Position numbers and translations under genes: made by a program
Notes under the pieces: generated by a model
Seen by the model: the letters and a program-made list of their open reading frames with translations, nothing else
Told to the model about the DNA's origin: nothing
Databases searched by the model: none
Shown here: one piece after another, positions 23,512-34,560 of the stretch
Layout: each line of letters opens with the position of its first letter
How positions within the stretch are numbered: position 1 is the stretch's first letter
Assembly (NCBI GenBank): GCA_014885115.2
Contig: WKLE02000853.1
Coordinates: 54,626-118,625, forward strand
Length of the DNA: 64,000 nt
Reading direction: 5' to 3'
Source: Asterionellopsis glacialis
Taxonomy: Eukaryota; Bacillariophyta; Plagiogrammaphyceae; Rhaphoneidales; Asterionellopsidaceae

Positions 23512-24178
23512 TGTAATAAAGTTCTCTTCTAGTGGGAAAAACTTGAATTGTCAATTGTTAAGAAGATGAGAATTCTAGTGCTGATGAAGGTAGTTGAGAC
23601 GGCTTTGTGTTCGATCGTGTAATTTTTTTGGAGCTATTTGTATTATATTAGGATACAGTCAGTAGTCTACGAAGGTCGGTGACAAGATGTGTGCATTATG
23701 ATGATGATGTGTTCACGCGTGTTGCGGCAGGGAGTTGAAAATGTCATCAGCGCACTCTCTGAGATCATCTTGTTCTGTTGCGTGGTTTTTTCCATACTCC
23801 AACCACGACTCGCGCACTCCTGACGACAGCGGCGGAAACTCCTATGTGCCCAGGAAAATCTTAAACCCCTGAATATCAGTTCTGGTGAAGATGTACCGGT
23901 TTTATCACAAAACCTGGGGGTATTGAGGATGTCAGAATTCCTACGACAGACTTTATGTAGAATTCTCAGCATACCATGTACATCATGAGGTACGTCAGAT
24001 TCAATCTCTTCTGAATGGATGTGAGCGTGTATGTGTGGCCCTGATCACTGGGATCACCGGCGATCGCAGTGCAGTCAATTGTTCTTCAGCTTGCGTTTTT
24101 TGCATTCTCGTGGAACTCAAAAGTGTATTCAGCAACTAGCACAGCTCGAGTTTGAACTTACAAAGGGACGGAACTAAA
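23512..24178. other. Divergent intergenic region
   Basis: Upstream region of two plastid-protein genes facing away from each other. A dyad-rich stretch, TGATCACTGGGATCACCGGCGATCG, lies at about 24040-24064. No gene found. Confidence 0.45.
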
Positions 24179-25861
24179 ATGAAACTCACGGTGGCCTTAT
24201 CAATCTTGTTGGCTTCACCCGCCGCTCAGGCTTTTTCTACCAATGGAGGAGCCTTTGTTCGGGGTACACGAGCTGTAGCAGTTCGGCCTCTTTTCGGTAT
24301 CATGGACGAAGTGAATAGCGATGCCTTTGATTTGCTTAGTTCAGTGGCAAAATCGGCTGGGGACAAACAAAAGGCTGATGCTGGCGGAATTTCTCCTCAA
24401 TTGGAAGCTGCATACGAACAGTTCCTAGGTGAACTTGTCTTTTCTGCTAACGACCCTCGTGTGGACATTATTAATAATATTGATCGCTGCGGTGATTCGG
24501 AGTGGCTTGATTGGCTCAAGAACAAAGGCGAAAAGTCGAAGGATCCAGAGGAGCGCATTGCTCTTAAGGATTTGTACGAAATGATTGTTGATGTGCAGAA
24601 AAAAATGGAGCTTTCGAGGCTGGCTGAGGAGCGCAAAGCAAAGGAAGCTGAAGAAGCAGAAGCTGCAAGGCTTGCTGCTGCTGAAGCCGATGCAGCTGCT
24701 GGACGCAAACTAACTAACGCTGAAGTGTTGAAGAAAGCCGGAGCTATTGATACAGCCTCTACATATGAAGGTGTTGAACAGCCAGAAAAAAAGAAAGTCA
24801 ACTTTTATGAATCCGAACTTACTCCCGAGATTCGTTTGAGTTATGAAGACATACTCAAAAAGGTGCTTCCTCCCTACCAGGCTGGAGAGAGCACTGCTTC
24901 TATTGTTTACAACTATTATGATCAGTTTGACGCCCAGTTCGTTAAGGTATTAGATGAACGTGCTACTAATGGAGATGCTGATTCCAAGGCTATCCTTGAA
25001 GCTCTCGCCCAGGAACAGCAGAAGCGTCTTTCTACCGCCACCGAGAGCTTGAAAAGTGTCCTTTCTATGGGTGATCCAGGACGGATGATGGGTGCTATTG
25101 TAAAGCTTGCTCGTGAAGGTAAAGTCGATGAGCCTTTCCTGCTTCTCTTGGAAGCCAACGCAACTCAAGCAAGAGATGCCGGAGCCTACGGTCCTGCTGA
25201 GCTCATGGACAAGCTTAGAGCACGCGCCAACGAAGAGAAAGACAAGCAAGCCTCAAGCAAAGAAATTGTTCTTATTCGTAAGCTTTTGCGTGAGGATAGT
25301 TCTGCAGAGCGTGAAAAGATCTTGGAGGATGCCTTTACTCCGAGAGAACAATTTTTGGTGGCTGGAACTCCAGAGAACGCTCAAAAGGCCCTTGATGGTG
25401 AAGTACCTGATGAACAAAAACCTATGCCTGATGTGCCTCCTCCGGACTTCATCAACGCATGTAAGGCGGTGATGCTTAACTTTGGTAACCTTGAAACTGA
25501 CGATGACCGTGGTGATTTGTCGACACGTATCAAGACAATTGCTTCTGAAGCTGAAGTTGTTACAACTCGAATTTATGGAAAGGGTATGACATTGAGAGAA
25601 CAACAGGTAAGCTGGGGTTGTTAGCTGTTACATCGATGACTATTTTTTTTCAGATATAGAAAATGATTAACATTTTGTTTGTTTCTTACTCTTGAAAAGG
25701 ATCGTGCCTGGAAGGAACAGACAACCTCGATTTTCGATTTGGAAAGAATGGAAATTGAAGCTGAAAGAATGGGTGAAACAGCTCCTTGGGCCAATCCTGA
25801 TGCCGATGACGATATCATCCCTGGATTCGATGCTTCTGGAAAGATGAAGATTGGTGGATAA
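24179..25861 (+). CDS. Plastid-targeted helical protein of unknown function
   Basis: Exons are 24179-25606 and 25700-25861 (93-bp phase-0 intron), giving 529 residues. ATG 24179 is chosen because the hydrophobic leader LTVALSILLASPAAQAF starts there and ends in an ASAF-type AQAFS; an upstream in-frame TTG is not credible. After the leader the protein is almost all helix, with an Ala/Glu coiled coil at about 145-180 and a conserved-looking block EDILKKVLPPYQAGESTASI. The C-terminal exon ends PWANPDADDDIIPGF. No catalytic motif is apparent. A stromal scaffold or assembly factor is possible; function unknown. Confidence 0.85.
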
Positions 25862-26693
25862 AAAATATGCCTAATGGGTCACCACTAATTATCTGCGTAA
25901 TTTCATTTTTTTCCTCCACGCGATTGCGAATAAAATTAAACGAACATATTTAATCTCTAGACAACATAGGAAAATTCTTCACTTGGAGAAGCGCTAGGAA
26001 CTTGCCTATCAAAAATATATTCTTATACCATCGTACGCGTAAAAGCTTGTCTTTGAGGACGAGAATGATCACTGTGTAGTCTTGATACTGGTGTATATCT
26101 CGGAATTGAGAGGGACTTCACTAGTGCCCAGGTCTAAATACCTCTCTTTAGAGGTGTTTGAGCCTATCATATATTACTAGATTCCTCTAGGCCTAATAGG
26201 TTCTCTCTAGGGACCAGAGGTCCTCCTCAGCAAGTACACGTACTCCAGAGGAATCTAGAGGAACCTTTAGAGCCGGAAATAGTCCCTCTAGACTCCCTGA
26301 AGGACTAATTTAGGAAAGTCCCTCTAGACTCCCTGAAGGACTAATTTGGGACTACCATGCAAGATTTTTGAGGTGGTTTTTATGATGTCTTCCTTTTCTT
26401 GATAAAAAAAAATTACCCTTATCCCTACAATTGTAAGACCTTGTTGATGTTGATCTGACCTTCGGATCCTCCGAAGTCATACTTGGTCATACTAACTAGG
26501 GCTATACTGTACTTGCTTACTATAAGTAGGAGTGATACCAGGTACGTGGTAGCAATAGGACCCACATAGTCCTAATGTGATTCCCACGCTATTCCCACAC
26601 AGTGTCAAGAAAATCTCGTCTCCTCATTTCCTCAAGTTCACAAATTCAAATCAGACATCAGCAGGCACGTTGGTGTAGGCACTTGGCACTCAC
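25862..26693. other. Repeat-bearing intergenic region
   Basis: No gene. Dense with the window's intergenic motifs: several CTCTAGAG/AGAGGTCCT variants at 26137-26285, a tandem repeat at 26281-26352 and GATACCAGGTACGTGGTA at about 26534-26551. Confidence 0.6.
26281..26352. repeat. 36-bp tandem duplication, two copies
   Basis: Units 26281-26316 and 26317-26352 share their first 31 bases, beginning AGTCCCTCTAGACTCCCTGA, and differ only in the last few positions. Each unit contains CTCTAGA and an AGTCC/GGACT pair that can fold back. Confidence 0.85.
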
Positions 26694-28265
26694 ATGGTGA
26701 AAAGAATGCGTCCATCACAAGGACTATTATTTGCAACAATGGTAAAATGGCTATTACTAATAATATTTACGTCAATAGATGGTACATTTGCATTTCTCCC
26801 TCCAACATTGCGCTCATCTTCGCCAAACATTTGGTCATCGTCGTTGATGGCAAGTGCGTCACAATCGAGCAGGCGGCACGTCGATAATTTGGATGATAAG
26901 TTGATACCTAAAGACAATGTTAAAGAAAAGCCATATCCACAGCAAACTCCGCATTCTGGGAGGCATTTCTGGCCCTCCCACCCAGCGTATAACAACAACA
27001 CGAGGTCAACTTTGCGCCGAATATTTTCACGACGACAGAGACGGCGCAAACGTTTCTTGGAAGGGTGGTATTACCGTCTATCCTTAGTAGAGGAAAATGT
27101 GAGCTTTGCGTTTATTCTTTCTATTGAAGATCCAGGGATTGCTTCTTCTAACTTAAAATTGGCGTGCATACAAATTGTTGGTCCAGATGGGTATCTTGTT
27201 CAAGCTAGTAGAAACGACACAAAGTTTTGGGCGTGGGAAGGACAGCAAGGACTAGGGTATACATTTCAATACAGAGATCATGTAGATGAACAAGATATGA
27301 AATTAAGGACAGCTCTAAGTCTAAGTGAATGGAGGGAAAAAGTTAAGACTGGATTTCAAATACTGCCTACGCACATTCTTGGACGTGTTGAGGGCCACGA
27401 TGATACCTTGGGTGATTTACTGGAAGATCAAGGTGATCCTGGAAATTGTGAGTTTGATATGTCGATTGAACCCATAGTTGGTTGGGGAGATGCCAACAGT
27501 ACGGAACAGAAGAGTACCGCTGGATGGCTTGCATCCTTTTCTGTATTCGAACCTCATTGGCAAGTGACGTTAGCTGATGCAAGGGCATCAGGAAAGGTAT
27601 CATGGAACAATAAAACGTATGAGTTTAAAGATGAGCCATTTTATGCTGAGAAAAATTGGGGTGCCGCAATGCCAACAAAATGGTATTGGACACAGTGCAA
27701 TTGCTTTGATGGATACACTACTGGTGAAAACCAGCTTTCTATAACAGCGGGTGGAGGTATTCGCAAGATTCCCTTCGGCAAAGAGGAATCTCTAGGCATG
27801 GTAAGTGTGCACTTGAACGGGACCTTCTATGAAGCCGTTCCTTGGACTGGCAGTATGGAGTGGGATGTCAAGGAATGGGGTGAATGGAAATTAACGGGAA
27901 GATCTTTAAATCCCGAACAACCGTTTGAGGTAGAATACATCTCAACGTGCCATGATCCTGGTATTGTCATTCGAGCTCCAACCGTGAACAATGGGATGAT
28001 TCCATTTGCTCGAGATTCGTTCGAAGCCGATGCATCCCTTACTCTTTGGAAACTCGAATGGGACAAGGCAAAGAAAGAGTATGTCAGATGCAAAGGTCCG
28101 CCTCTCATTAATGGAGCTACAAGCTCTCAGGGAGCTGTGGAAGTGGGTGGACCCTGGTTCGAAGATTGGAAAGGAACATCTAAAATGGACCGCGTTTTAA
28201 AGGCATTAGTCAAGCTACCATACAGCTTTAGAAAACGATTTCGTAGAAAGAGACGTAAACAATAG
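26694..28265 (+). CDS. Tocopherol cyclase (VTE1-like), plastid-targeted
   Basis: Closes the chromanol ring of phytyl-benzoquinones to form tocopherols (vitamin E) in plastids. Single exon, 523 residues from ATG 26694. A second ATG at 26739 begins directly at the signal core VKWLLLIIFTSIDGTFAF and may be the real start; the leader ends in an ASAF-like TFAF. Family signatures are FLEGWYYRLSL (about 120-130), GFQILPTHILGRVEG, EKNWGAAMPTKWYWTQCNCF (about 317-336), LSITAGGGIRKIPFG and the C-terminal block PGIVIRAPTVNNGMIPFARD. An Arg-rich stretch just before the domain and another at the C-terminus are extra to the core enzyme. Confidence 0.94.
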   Translation: MVKRMRPSQGLLFATMVKWLLLIIFTSIDGTFAFLPPTLRSSSPNIWSSSLMASASQSSRRHVDNLDDKLIPKDNVKEKPYPQQTPHSGRHFWPSHPAYNNNTRSTLRRIFSRRQRRRKRFLEGWYYRLSLVEENVSFAFILSIEDPGIASSNLKLACIQIVGPDGYLVQASRNDTKFWAWEGQQGLGYTFQYRDHVDEQDMKLRTALSLSEWREKVKTGFQILPTHILGRVEGHDDTLGDLLEDQGDPGNCEFDMSIEPIVGWGDANSTEQKSTAGWLASFSVFEPHWQVTLADARASGKVSWNNKTYEFKDEPFYAEKNWGAAMPTKWYWTQCNCFDGYTTGENQLSITAGGGIRKIPFGKEESLGMVSVHLNGTFYEAVPWTGSMEWDVKEWGEWKLTGRSLNPEQPFEVEYISTCHDPGIVIRAPTVNNGMIPFARDSFEADASLTLWKLEWDKAKKEYVRCKGPPLINGATSSQGAVEVGGPWFEDWKGTSKMDRVLKALVKLPYSFRKRFRRKRRKQ

Positions 28266-28473
28266 AGCTATCTATCATATTTCAGAATAAATTTACATTT
28301 TACTGGTGCACAAAGATTATTGGGGAAGTACTTTTTTGTGTACAGGTTGTTTATTTAGTAACTTTAGACGAAAGGAGAATCCAGTTGACATTCGTTCCAT
28401 GATACTGCATCGTTCTTCTAGTATTCCATACAAGTCACATTACCCAATCGAACTTCCAGCGTATCATGCCGAT

Positions 28474-30622
28474 TTAATCGCACTTGATTCTTCCGTAAAT
28501 GTATTTGGTAAAGATCAAACTGGATTGGAACCCAGCACTTCCAAGCATGAGGAAGAAAGCAGCCGAAATGATCGCCATGTAACCGAAGTAGAAAGATGAC
28601 TGTAAGAAACCAGACATACCACTTCGGTGGAAATAGTAGTAGAAAGAGTAAGCATAGATGAATAATCCAGTCATACCGCCGTGAATGAATGATGCCCACC
28701 ACCAGCGGTGATCTTCTCTTGCCAACTGGAAGTACAACAAGGCAACGGTGATGAATGAAACGACAATAACTAGAAGGATGAAGGCCAGCAAGAGAATTCC
28801 AAAGAGTGTGTAAATTTGGTGTCCCCACATAGATGCAAAGATGTAATGAATTTCAATGTAAATTGCAGAGAAGGGTAAGAAACCAGCAACGCAAAACTGG
28901 AATGGTCGGCTCTTGTACCATGGGACTTCAGTTGGGATTTCCCTTGCCACCTTGGTGGTCCGAGTAGGGGCATCAAAATCACGACTGGCATAGTTCTTGG
29001 CCATGATTCCGCCAAAGATACTAAGAGGGACTGCCACAAAAGCCACAAGGGCAATGCAAGTAAGGATCGCTGTGAACGGGAAGGCGGAGGTGGAGCCATG
29101 GGCAAGAGCAATCGAATTAACCCACAAGAAAACAGCTATACAAGGAATGGGAAATAATCCAGTAGTCATAATTGTGCAATGAACCCAGTTTTTGCCGTTC
29201 ATTTGTTGGAACAACTTGACAGAAGCGTAACTTCCTACAGATGAGAAAAAGCAATAGAGAATAATGGCAGCAGCAAGCATGGAGCCACGCCTGTTGGTAG
29301 AGATAATTCCAGTCAAAGCCAAGGAAAGATGGCTGAAGGTGACAACGAGGAGCTGTTGACCCGTTCCGACTGCTGCACAGAAGAGGGCAGTATTTTGGGG
29401 GAAACGGAAGACATCTCCGTGGATTAATTTCCATCCAGACTAAAAGGTTTCAGGATACAAGGTTTGGGTGAGACAAAAGGAAGGATCAAATATCAAAAAT
29501 CAGTTACCGACAAAAGCACGAATGTTCCTCACCTCTTCTTCTTGCATTGTCGAGTCATCAAGATCCATGTATTTGGAGAAATCGTTCTTCAGTACCCTCA
29601 ACAAAATCACGGTCAAGAATGCTGTAAGAAGAAGTACTAATACGAAAGAGTTGATGATAGACAACCAATGAATCTCAAAAGTCTTAGGAAGGAATCGAGA
29701 ATCTGCGTAACGAGTCATGCGGTCCTTCCATTCGAGCTCCGGTTCATCGTACCACTCAACGGAGTAAGAGAATTGGACTTCAATAGGCTTAGAAGTATCG
29801 GTGATGTCAACCTTACGTTCCAAATCGGTGGTAACCTTGGAAGCAACGATCTTATTTTCATTGGTACCTAGGTAAAAGTGCAAATGAGGAAAGAGATAGG
29901 TCTTTGATCCTTCGACTTCTCCCAAGATAATATCTTCATCTGATGTGTCACCAATGTATCCCCACATGGGAAGGTCTTCTACGAACATTTCAAAAAAGTA
30001 GTTGTTGTGAATTGCTTCCTTGAAAGCATTGACTTCTCTTGGTCCTAGTACAGTCTTGCATAAAAGACGCCATGCAACAGAATCACCGTATGTAATTTCG
30101 TAAGGTGAAGTTTCGCGGCGATCACCGGTGATAGACTCACCCATCCGTTGCTTATGACGGAGACCACCCTTTTTTTTCTGGGCAATGCGGTGGGTTCCTT
30201 CTAAATCATGATTAATCTTTTCAGCTTCCTGTTCCTCCTCCTCGTGCGTTGCATGCGATGAGCAAAACGGGAGAGAATAGTAACGATATGTTTCTGTAGG
30301 ATTATTGAAAGGACTGTGGGTTGTAAAAAAGGTGAAGCAGTGTGACAGGTGAGTGAAAAAATGCAAATGCTGTTCTCGCTATTCCCGCAAGCATTTGTCT
30401 TTCCAAAGCTAATATTTATATACTGTGCGCTGTAGAAAGCTACAGAGGCATCCCAACGTACCCAACTTTGTTTACCACAATGTGGACTTGATCGTGTTCA
30501 TTGTGAACCCTTCCAACTTTAGCACGCTTTACTTTCTTTCCAAATGCATCAACAGGACTGCATGATGAAAGCAAAGCAATCACGGACAGAAGACCTGCCA
30601 ATTTGCCGACGGAAAGTATCAT
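28474..30622 (-). CDS. TM9SF nonaspanin (EMP70 family)
   Basis: Nine-membrane-span protein of Golgi and endosomes. Exons on the minus strand are 30622-30462, 30313-29533 and 29439-28474; the introns of 148 and 93 bp are GT-AG, and the product is 635 residues. The first exon gives a signal peptide and HIVVNKVG. Splicing joins it to PFNNPTETYRYYSLPFC, reproducing the classical nonaspanin N-terminus, which is strong evidence for this model. The lumenal domain is followed by one membrane segment at about 280-303 and eight more in exon 3, including HRWWWASFIHGG. The C-terminus IYGRIKCD carries the KxD/E COPI-retrieval signal typical of the family. Convergent with tocopherol cyclase (208 bp between stops). 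Confidence 0.94.
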
Positions 30623-31451
30623 TGTTGTATCGACTCGATGGCTCCCAACACTAAGAGTTGCACGATGTTTTCTTTTATTACTCGTAGTTCCTCTACTGTA
30701 CCAGGTAGGATCCGGTGCTGGCAAGGCCTAGTAGTAGTCTACCTCCGCGCCCCTGGGGCCTGCAAAATGACAATGAAAGCCGGTAGAAATCTATACTACC
30801 TAGAGTTTACTGGTAGTAGAATTGTACGTACCTGGTACGAGTAGGAACCCACAGACAGAAAAGGTTTTTTCACTCGCCTTTCTTTTTTCGATGCATATCC
30901 AATTTAAAACACTAACTAGCGTTGAGGATAATTTCCAACCTACGGTACCTGGAATCACAACATCCAAAAAATGTGTTTCATATCATCATTGTACCTGCTA
31001 AATAAGATAATCACATAATGATTCTGTCCATTCTACTGTCTATTGTTACCGACCGCAGTAGGTCCTAGATGTACCAGGTATTTCATTTCACTTCTCTAGA
31101 ATCTCTATTTGACCAGCATGGCTAAGATGTAAACATTCAAAACATGTTCAATTTAATGGAACTCCTACCCTTTTGCACTTTGTCTTCCATGCACAGTCAA
31201 ATATTTGCTGCTGTCCGCTCTTTCTATAATCTGTTCATTTGATTACATGATGAATAGGATAGCTATTGAGATAATTTTATAATTTTAATGCGTAATTTAA
31301 CAATGCTTTTTTAAATAGTTTGCGGCTTATAGCTATCAGAATAATGTTTTTAATATTTGGGCTCTATAATGTAATTTGCTTGCTGCTCTGGTACGTGTAT
31401 GTTTATTCTATGTATCCTATCTGTAGTGATAATCTTTTGCATATAACTTTA
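30623..31451. other. Intergenic region with TACCTGGTAC motifs
   Basis: No gene. Holds TACCAGGTA or TACCTGGTAC elements near 30699, 30829, 30945 and 31072, and TAGGTCCTAG at about 31063. It is the promoter side of the nonaspanin gene and the 3' side of the carrier-like gene. Confidence 0.55.
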
Positions 31452-32708
31452 TTATTCTTGTTTGGAAGCTGACATTAGATCCAACATGGTTTCATATCCA
31501 ATGAAAAGCAGAGCATTTGCTGGGGCAGCTCGAAGTACAGATACAACACCCGTGCGATTGTACTGAGCGCTGTTCAAAGCATGAACGACTGAACGGTAAA
31601 CTACTCCAGCAAATGCTCCAGATGCTGCAATTGCAACATTGGATGCTTTCTGCATGGTATTGCTCTTGTTCTCTAGACTATCAATTGCTTTCTTTTCATT
31701 CGTTGTGATAAGAGAAGACGAAGAAGAAAGTAATTCTTTCATTGCATGATAGGATAAGAAATATAGTGAAACACCAACCATTTCACTACCATATACAGAT
31801 GTAGCTCCCTTGAAAAGCCCCGTCACTCCTTGGTTCTTTAACAACGATGATACACCTTGTTGGAAAGATGTTGAAGCCACAGCAGATCCCATCATGGATT
31901 GACGAAGCATCATATGCGATCGGACTGCTTGCATTGGAGTAGAAAATGTAGCAATGACTGCTCCAGCACATGCACTCGAAGCTATTGTATTCAAAGAAAA
32001 CTGACTGGATGATTTCTCAACTCCCAGTTTTGTTTCCATTAAAGATTTTGTCCCAAATAGGAGACCGGCAACACCAGCTCCTGAAGCAATTCGCATACAT
32101 AATACTGCCCCGGTGCTTTGTGTTGTAGGTATCACAAACGATTTCGAAGAAGCATTCGACAGTCCATGCTGTTGCTGTTGTAAAACAGTCAATAAATCTA
32201 GGCTTCCACTGTGTACGGTAGTGCGAAAGGGTGTTCCACCCATCAAATAGGTGAGCGTTGAACGATTCATAGCCGTCAACGCGGAGCTTCCAAATACAAC
32301 TTCGGAAAATGCGCCACCAAATGTAGCCGCGACCAATATTTGTGTCGGCGAATAATTTTGTCCATGTGATTGGTACTTTCTTGTACTAGTTGATGATTGG
32401 TCGTCGAGCTTGTTCGAAAAGACAGTGTCTTGTGAGAAAGTAAATGTTGCCGTCAATGGGGCGGCGGCAGTAGGTAGCCGAGTCTTGGAGGAGTCACCAT
32501 CTGTTGGAGGTTTGTATGGTTCGATAAACAGGCGGAAACCAGGAAGACCTGAAAGTACTCGTACTACAGCAGGCCGTGGGTCATCTTTCAAAGCGTAAGA
32601 TTTCGCTAAGCGACGTTCATGACGACGATATATCGTTGATTGAGTCGATAATTGTTTCATAAGATTGCCTGGACTCTTGGTATCTTCGGTAGCTGCGATG
32701 GTAGTCAT
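31452..32708 (-). CDS. Degenerate mitochondrial-carrier-like (SLC25-type) protein
   Basis: A single 418-codon exon. The C-terminal two thirds has the repeat plan of mitochondrial carriers: Gly-rich helices (AGVAGLLFGTKSL, SACAGAVIATFSTPMQAVRS), the matrix-helix phrase GVTGLFKGATSVYGSEMVGV, and VLRAAPANALLFIGYETML in the last repeat. The PX[DE]XX[KR] signature is degenerate, appearing as PMQAVR with Gln in place of the acid. The N-terminal 100 residues are basic and Ser/Thr-rich with no repeat. A divergent carrier of the inner membrane or another organelle is likely; the substrate cannot be inferred. Confidence 0.72.
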   Translation of the reverse strand: MTTIAATEDTKSPGNLMKQLSTQSTIYRRHERRLAKSYALKDDPRPAVVRVLSGLPGFRLFIEPYKPPTDGDSSKTRLPTAAAPLTATFTFSQDTVFSNKLDDQSSTSTRKYQSHGQNYSPTQILVAATFGGAFSEVVFGSSALTAMNRSTLTYLMGGTPFRTTVHSGSLDLLTVLQQQQHGLSNASSKSFVIPTTQSTGAVLCMRIASGAGVAGLLFGTKSLMETKLGVEKSSSQFSLNTIASSACAGAVIATFSTPMQAVRSHMMLRQSMMGSAVASTSFQQGVSSLLKNQGVTGLFKGATSVYGSEMVGVSLYFLSYHAMKELLSSSSSLITTNEKKAIDSLENKSNTMQKASNVAIAASGAFAGVVYRSVVHALNSAQYNRTGVVSVLRAAPANALLFIGYETMLDLMSASKQE

Positions 32709-33951
32709 CGTGTCAAGCGAAGTAGAAAAAGATTTGCGATTTTATCAAAAAATGAATATTCCGAGTATCGATTAGAAAACTGTATTGTGGTCTTCTGTAT
32801 CGGTAAGTAATGACAAATAACAATAGGACCTAGTCAGTATCGACGGGAAGTTGCAATGCAGTAGCTTTTGTGTCGCGTTGATGTCTTGTCTTGATCAATG
32901 GTTGGTGACTGGCGATCGGTTTTATGTGTGGATTTTGGGAAAGATTGTTTTGATTGGGTTTCTCAAAGGCTTCGCATCCGAAAGTGCACGAACTTTGTGA
33001 AGGTTCAATCGCATAATTAACGCAAAGAAGAATCCTATCTTCTTTGATTAGGCGACAGCAGTGTACTTTCCCAGAGTCTTTTTGTCATATCTACTAGAAA
33101 TCCATCTTAGGATGGTACCTTGTACGTTCATCCTTTTCAAGCTATTCATACATGTACTTGGTATAATGTAGAATGTCTGTACCTCCGGGTCAATGTGGAA
33201 TATCTACAGGTACCAAGTACAGACAGTTGAAACTGCTGTCAAATTGGTCACATAGATCTCCACCTTTATGTAAAAAACGTCCTATCAACATAGTCACGGC
33301 GTTTTAAAAAGAGAAGCTGATTTTCAGAACACCCTCTCTCCTCGTCATTTTTTAATCCAGATTTTTAAAAACGCTGGTACAGTACAGTATCTATAATACT
33401 TCGTTGAACACCAGAGATAGCCATGGTGAGTTAGTGTTGGTACCAGCTACCAATATGAATATGATGTAAGGAAAATGGCAAACAACACTACATCACATAA
33501 AATTTTAAATTATGATTTTTTTCGTCATTATTATGTCGAGAAAAGAGACTGGGTACTTCTGGCGCTGGCATCTTTGTGAGACACCCATTTCATGAGGGTT
33601 GTGTGCGTAATTCCTCAACGACCATAGCTGTAATCCCAAATCCGGGGCATCACTGAAACAGCCAATCGTGGGCAAAAGAAGTGGCGCTTAGATTTTTGTC
33701 TTGGACTACGAAGGGTCCTACAGTAAGCAAGAAAGAGAGTTTCAATCATGCTATTTTTTAAGTATTGCAGTACCTGTATATTAAAAGCCACATCTGAAAT
33801 AAAAGTACTGCAAAGATGCTTCAGACTTTGGATAGTCGAATACTGTATATTGAAAGTCCCATCTAAAAGACGAGTACTGCAAAGATACTTCAGACTTTAG
33901 ATATTCGAATGCAGATGTGGGAAAAGATAATAAATGTGTTGTTTGTTATGA
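32709..33951. other. Intergenic region with tandem duplication
   Basis: No gene. Contains GGTACC/TACTTGGTA variants at 33110-33220 and 33438, and the 70-bp tandem duplication at 33771-33909. Confidence 0.55.
33771..33909. repeat. Imperfect ~70-bp tandem duplication
   Basis: Copy 1 (33771-33840) and copy 2 (33841-33909) share the blocks CTGTATATT, AGTACTGCAAAGAT and CTTCAGACTTT, and both end in TCGAA. They have diverged by roughly a fifth of positions, so the duplication is not recent. Confidence 0.75.
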
Positions 33952-34560
33952 TTATTCATCAATTGGTTGAAGCCATATAAATCCTCCAAATTCAGCAATA
34001 CTCCATCCTCCCGCATCATGTTGAATCCAATCTTCAAATTTACCTTTTGAGGTGACAATTTGTCCTTCGCTTAATTGTCCAACAATGTTATCAACAGCAT
34101 ATGGACCTGATTCTGGATTACTATGAATGTTTAAAAAACCTTTTTGTGTTCTTGTAATGTATCGTTTTCCAATACCCTTTGCAAGTTGTTCTTGTCGTGA
34201 ACGTAACGATTCAAGAAGAGAAGAAGAAGAATCGGCAGTATCTGCATCCACCATCTGATCATTTGACGTCGAAACGTCCGTATCGCCATTTGAGTCATCG
34301 TCATTATTGATATTGTCCTGAATCATTTTTAGAGAAGTACCTATTCTTGGTTCGTGATCCATTGGCTCATGAATGCCAGCACGACATGTTGGATCGATCC
34401 ATTTGGTTCCATAAAGTCGGTCATGTCTACATTTATGTTTGATGGTTGAAAGGTGGCCAAGAAATCTAGTAGAGTACCCAACGGTGAAGGATGTCGCACG
34501 TAGGGAGCAACACACAACTGTAAAGAAGACAAACCAATAGGGAGCGGGAGAGATAATCAT
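33952..34560 (-). CDS. Plastid-targeted protein with C-terminal SH3b-like domain
   Basis: A 202-residue protein from ATG 34560; a 15-codon upstream extension is possible but would spoil the signal peptide. The leader WFVFFTVVCCSLRATSF ends in ATSF, an ASAF-type plastid motif. An acidic Asp/Asn/Ser linker follows. The last 60 residues (GFLNIHSNPESGPYAVDNIV, QLSEGQIV, DWIQHDAGGWSIAEFGGFIW) have the spacing of a bacterial SH3-like fold. The partner or ligand is unknown. Confidence 0.75.
   Translation of the reverse strand: MIISPAPYWFVFFTVVCCSLRATSFTVGYSTRFLGHLSTIKHKCRHDRLYGTKWIDPTCRAGIHEPMDHEPRIGTSLKMIQDNINNDDDSNGDTDVSTSNDQMVDADTADSSSSLLESLRSRQEQLAKGIGKRYITRTQKGFLNIHSNPESGPYAVDNIVGQLSEGQIVTSKGKFEDWIQHDAGGWSIAEFGGFIWLQPIDE

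Noticed and set aside
28306..28599. Plus-strand frame after tocopherol cyclase
   Set aside because: Antisense to the conserved C-terminal exon of the nonaspanin gene.
30314..30366. Methionine at 30,366 as the nonaspanin start
   Set aside because: It lies within intron 1. The upstream exon 30,622-30,462 supplies the signal peptide and splices in phase to give the canonical nonaspanin N-terminus.
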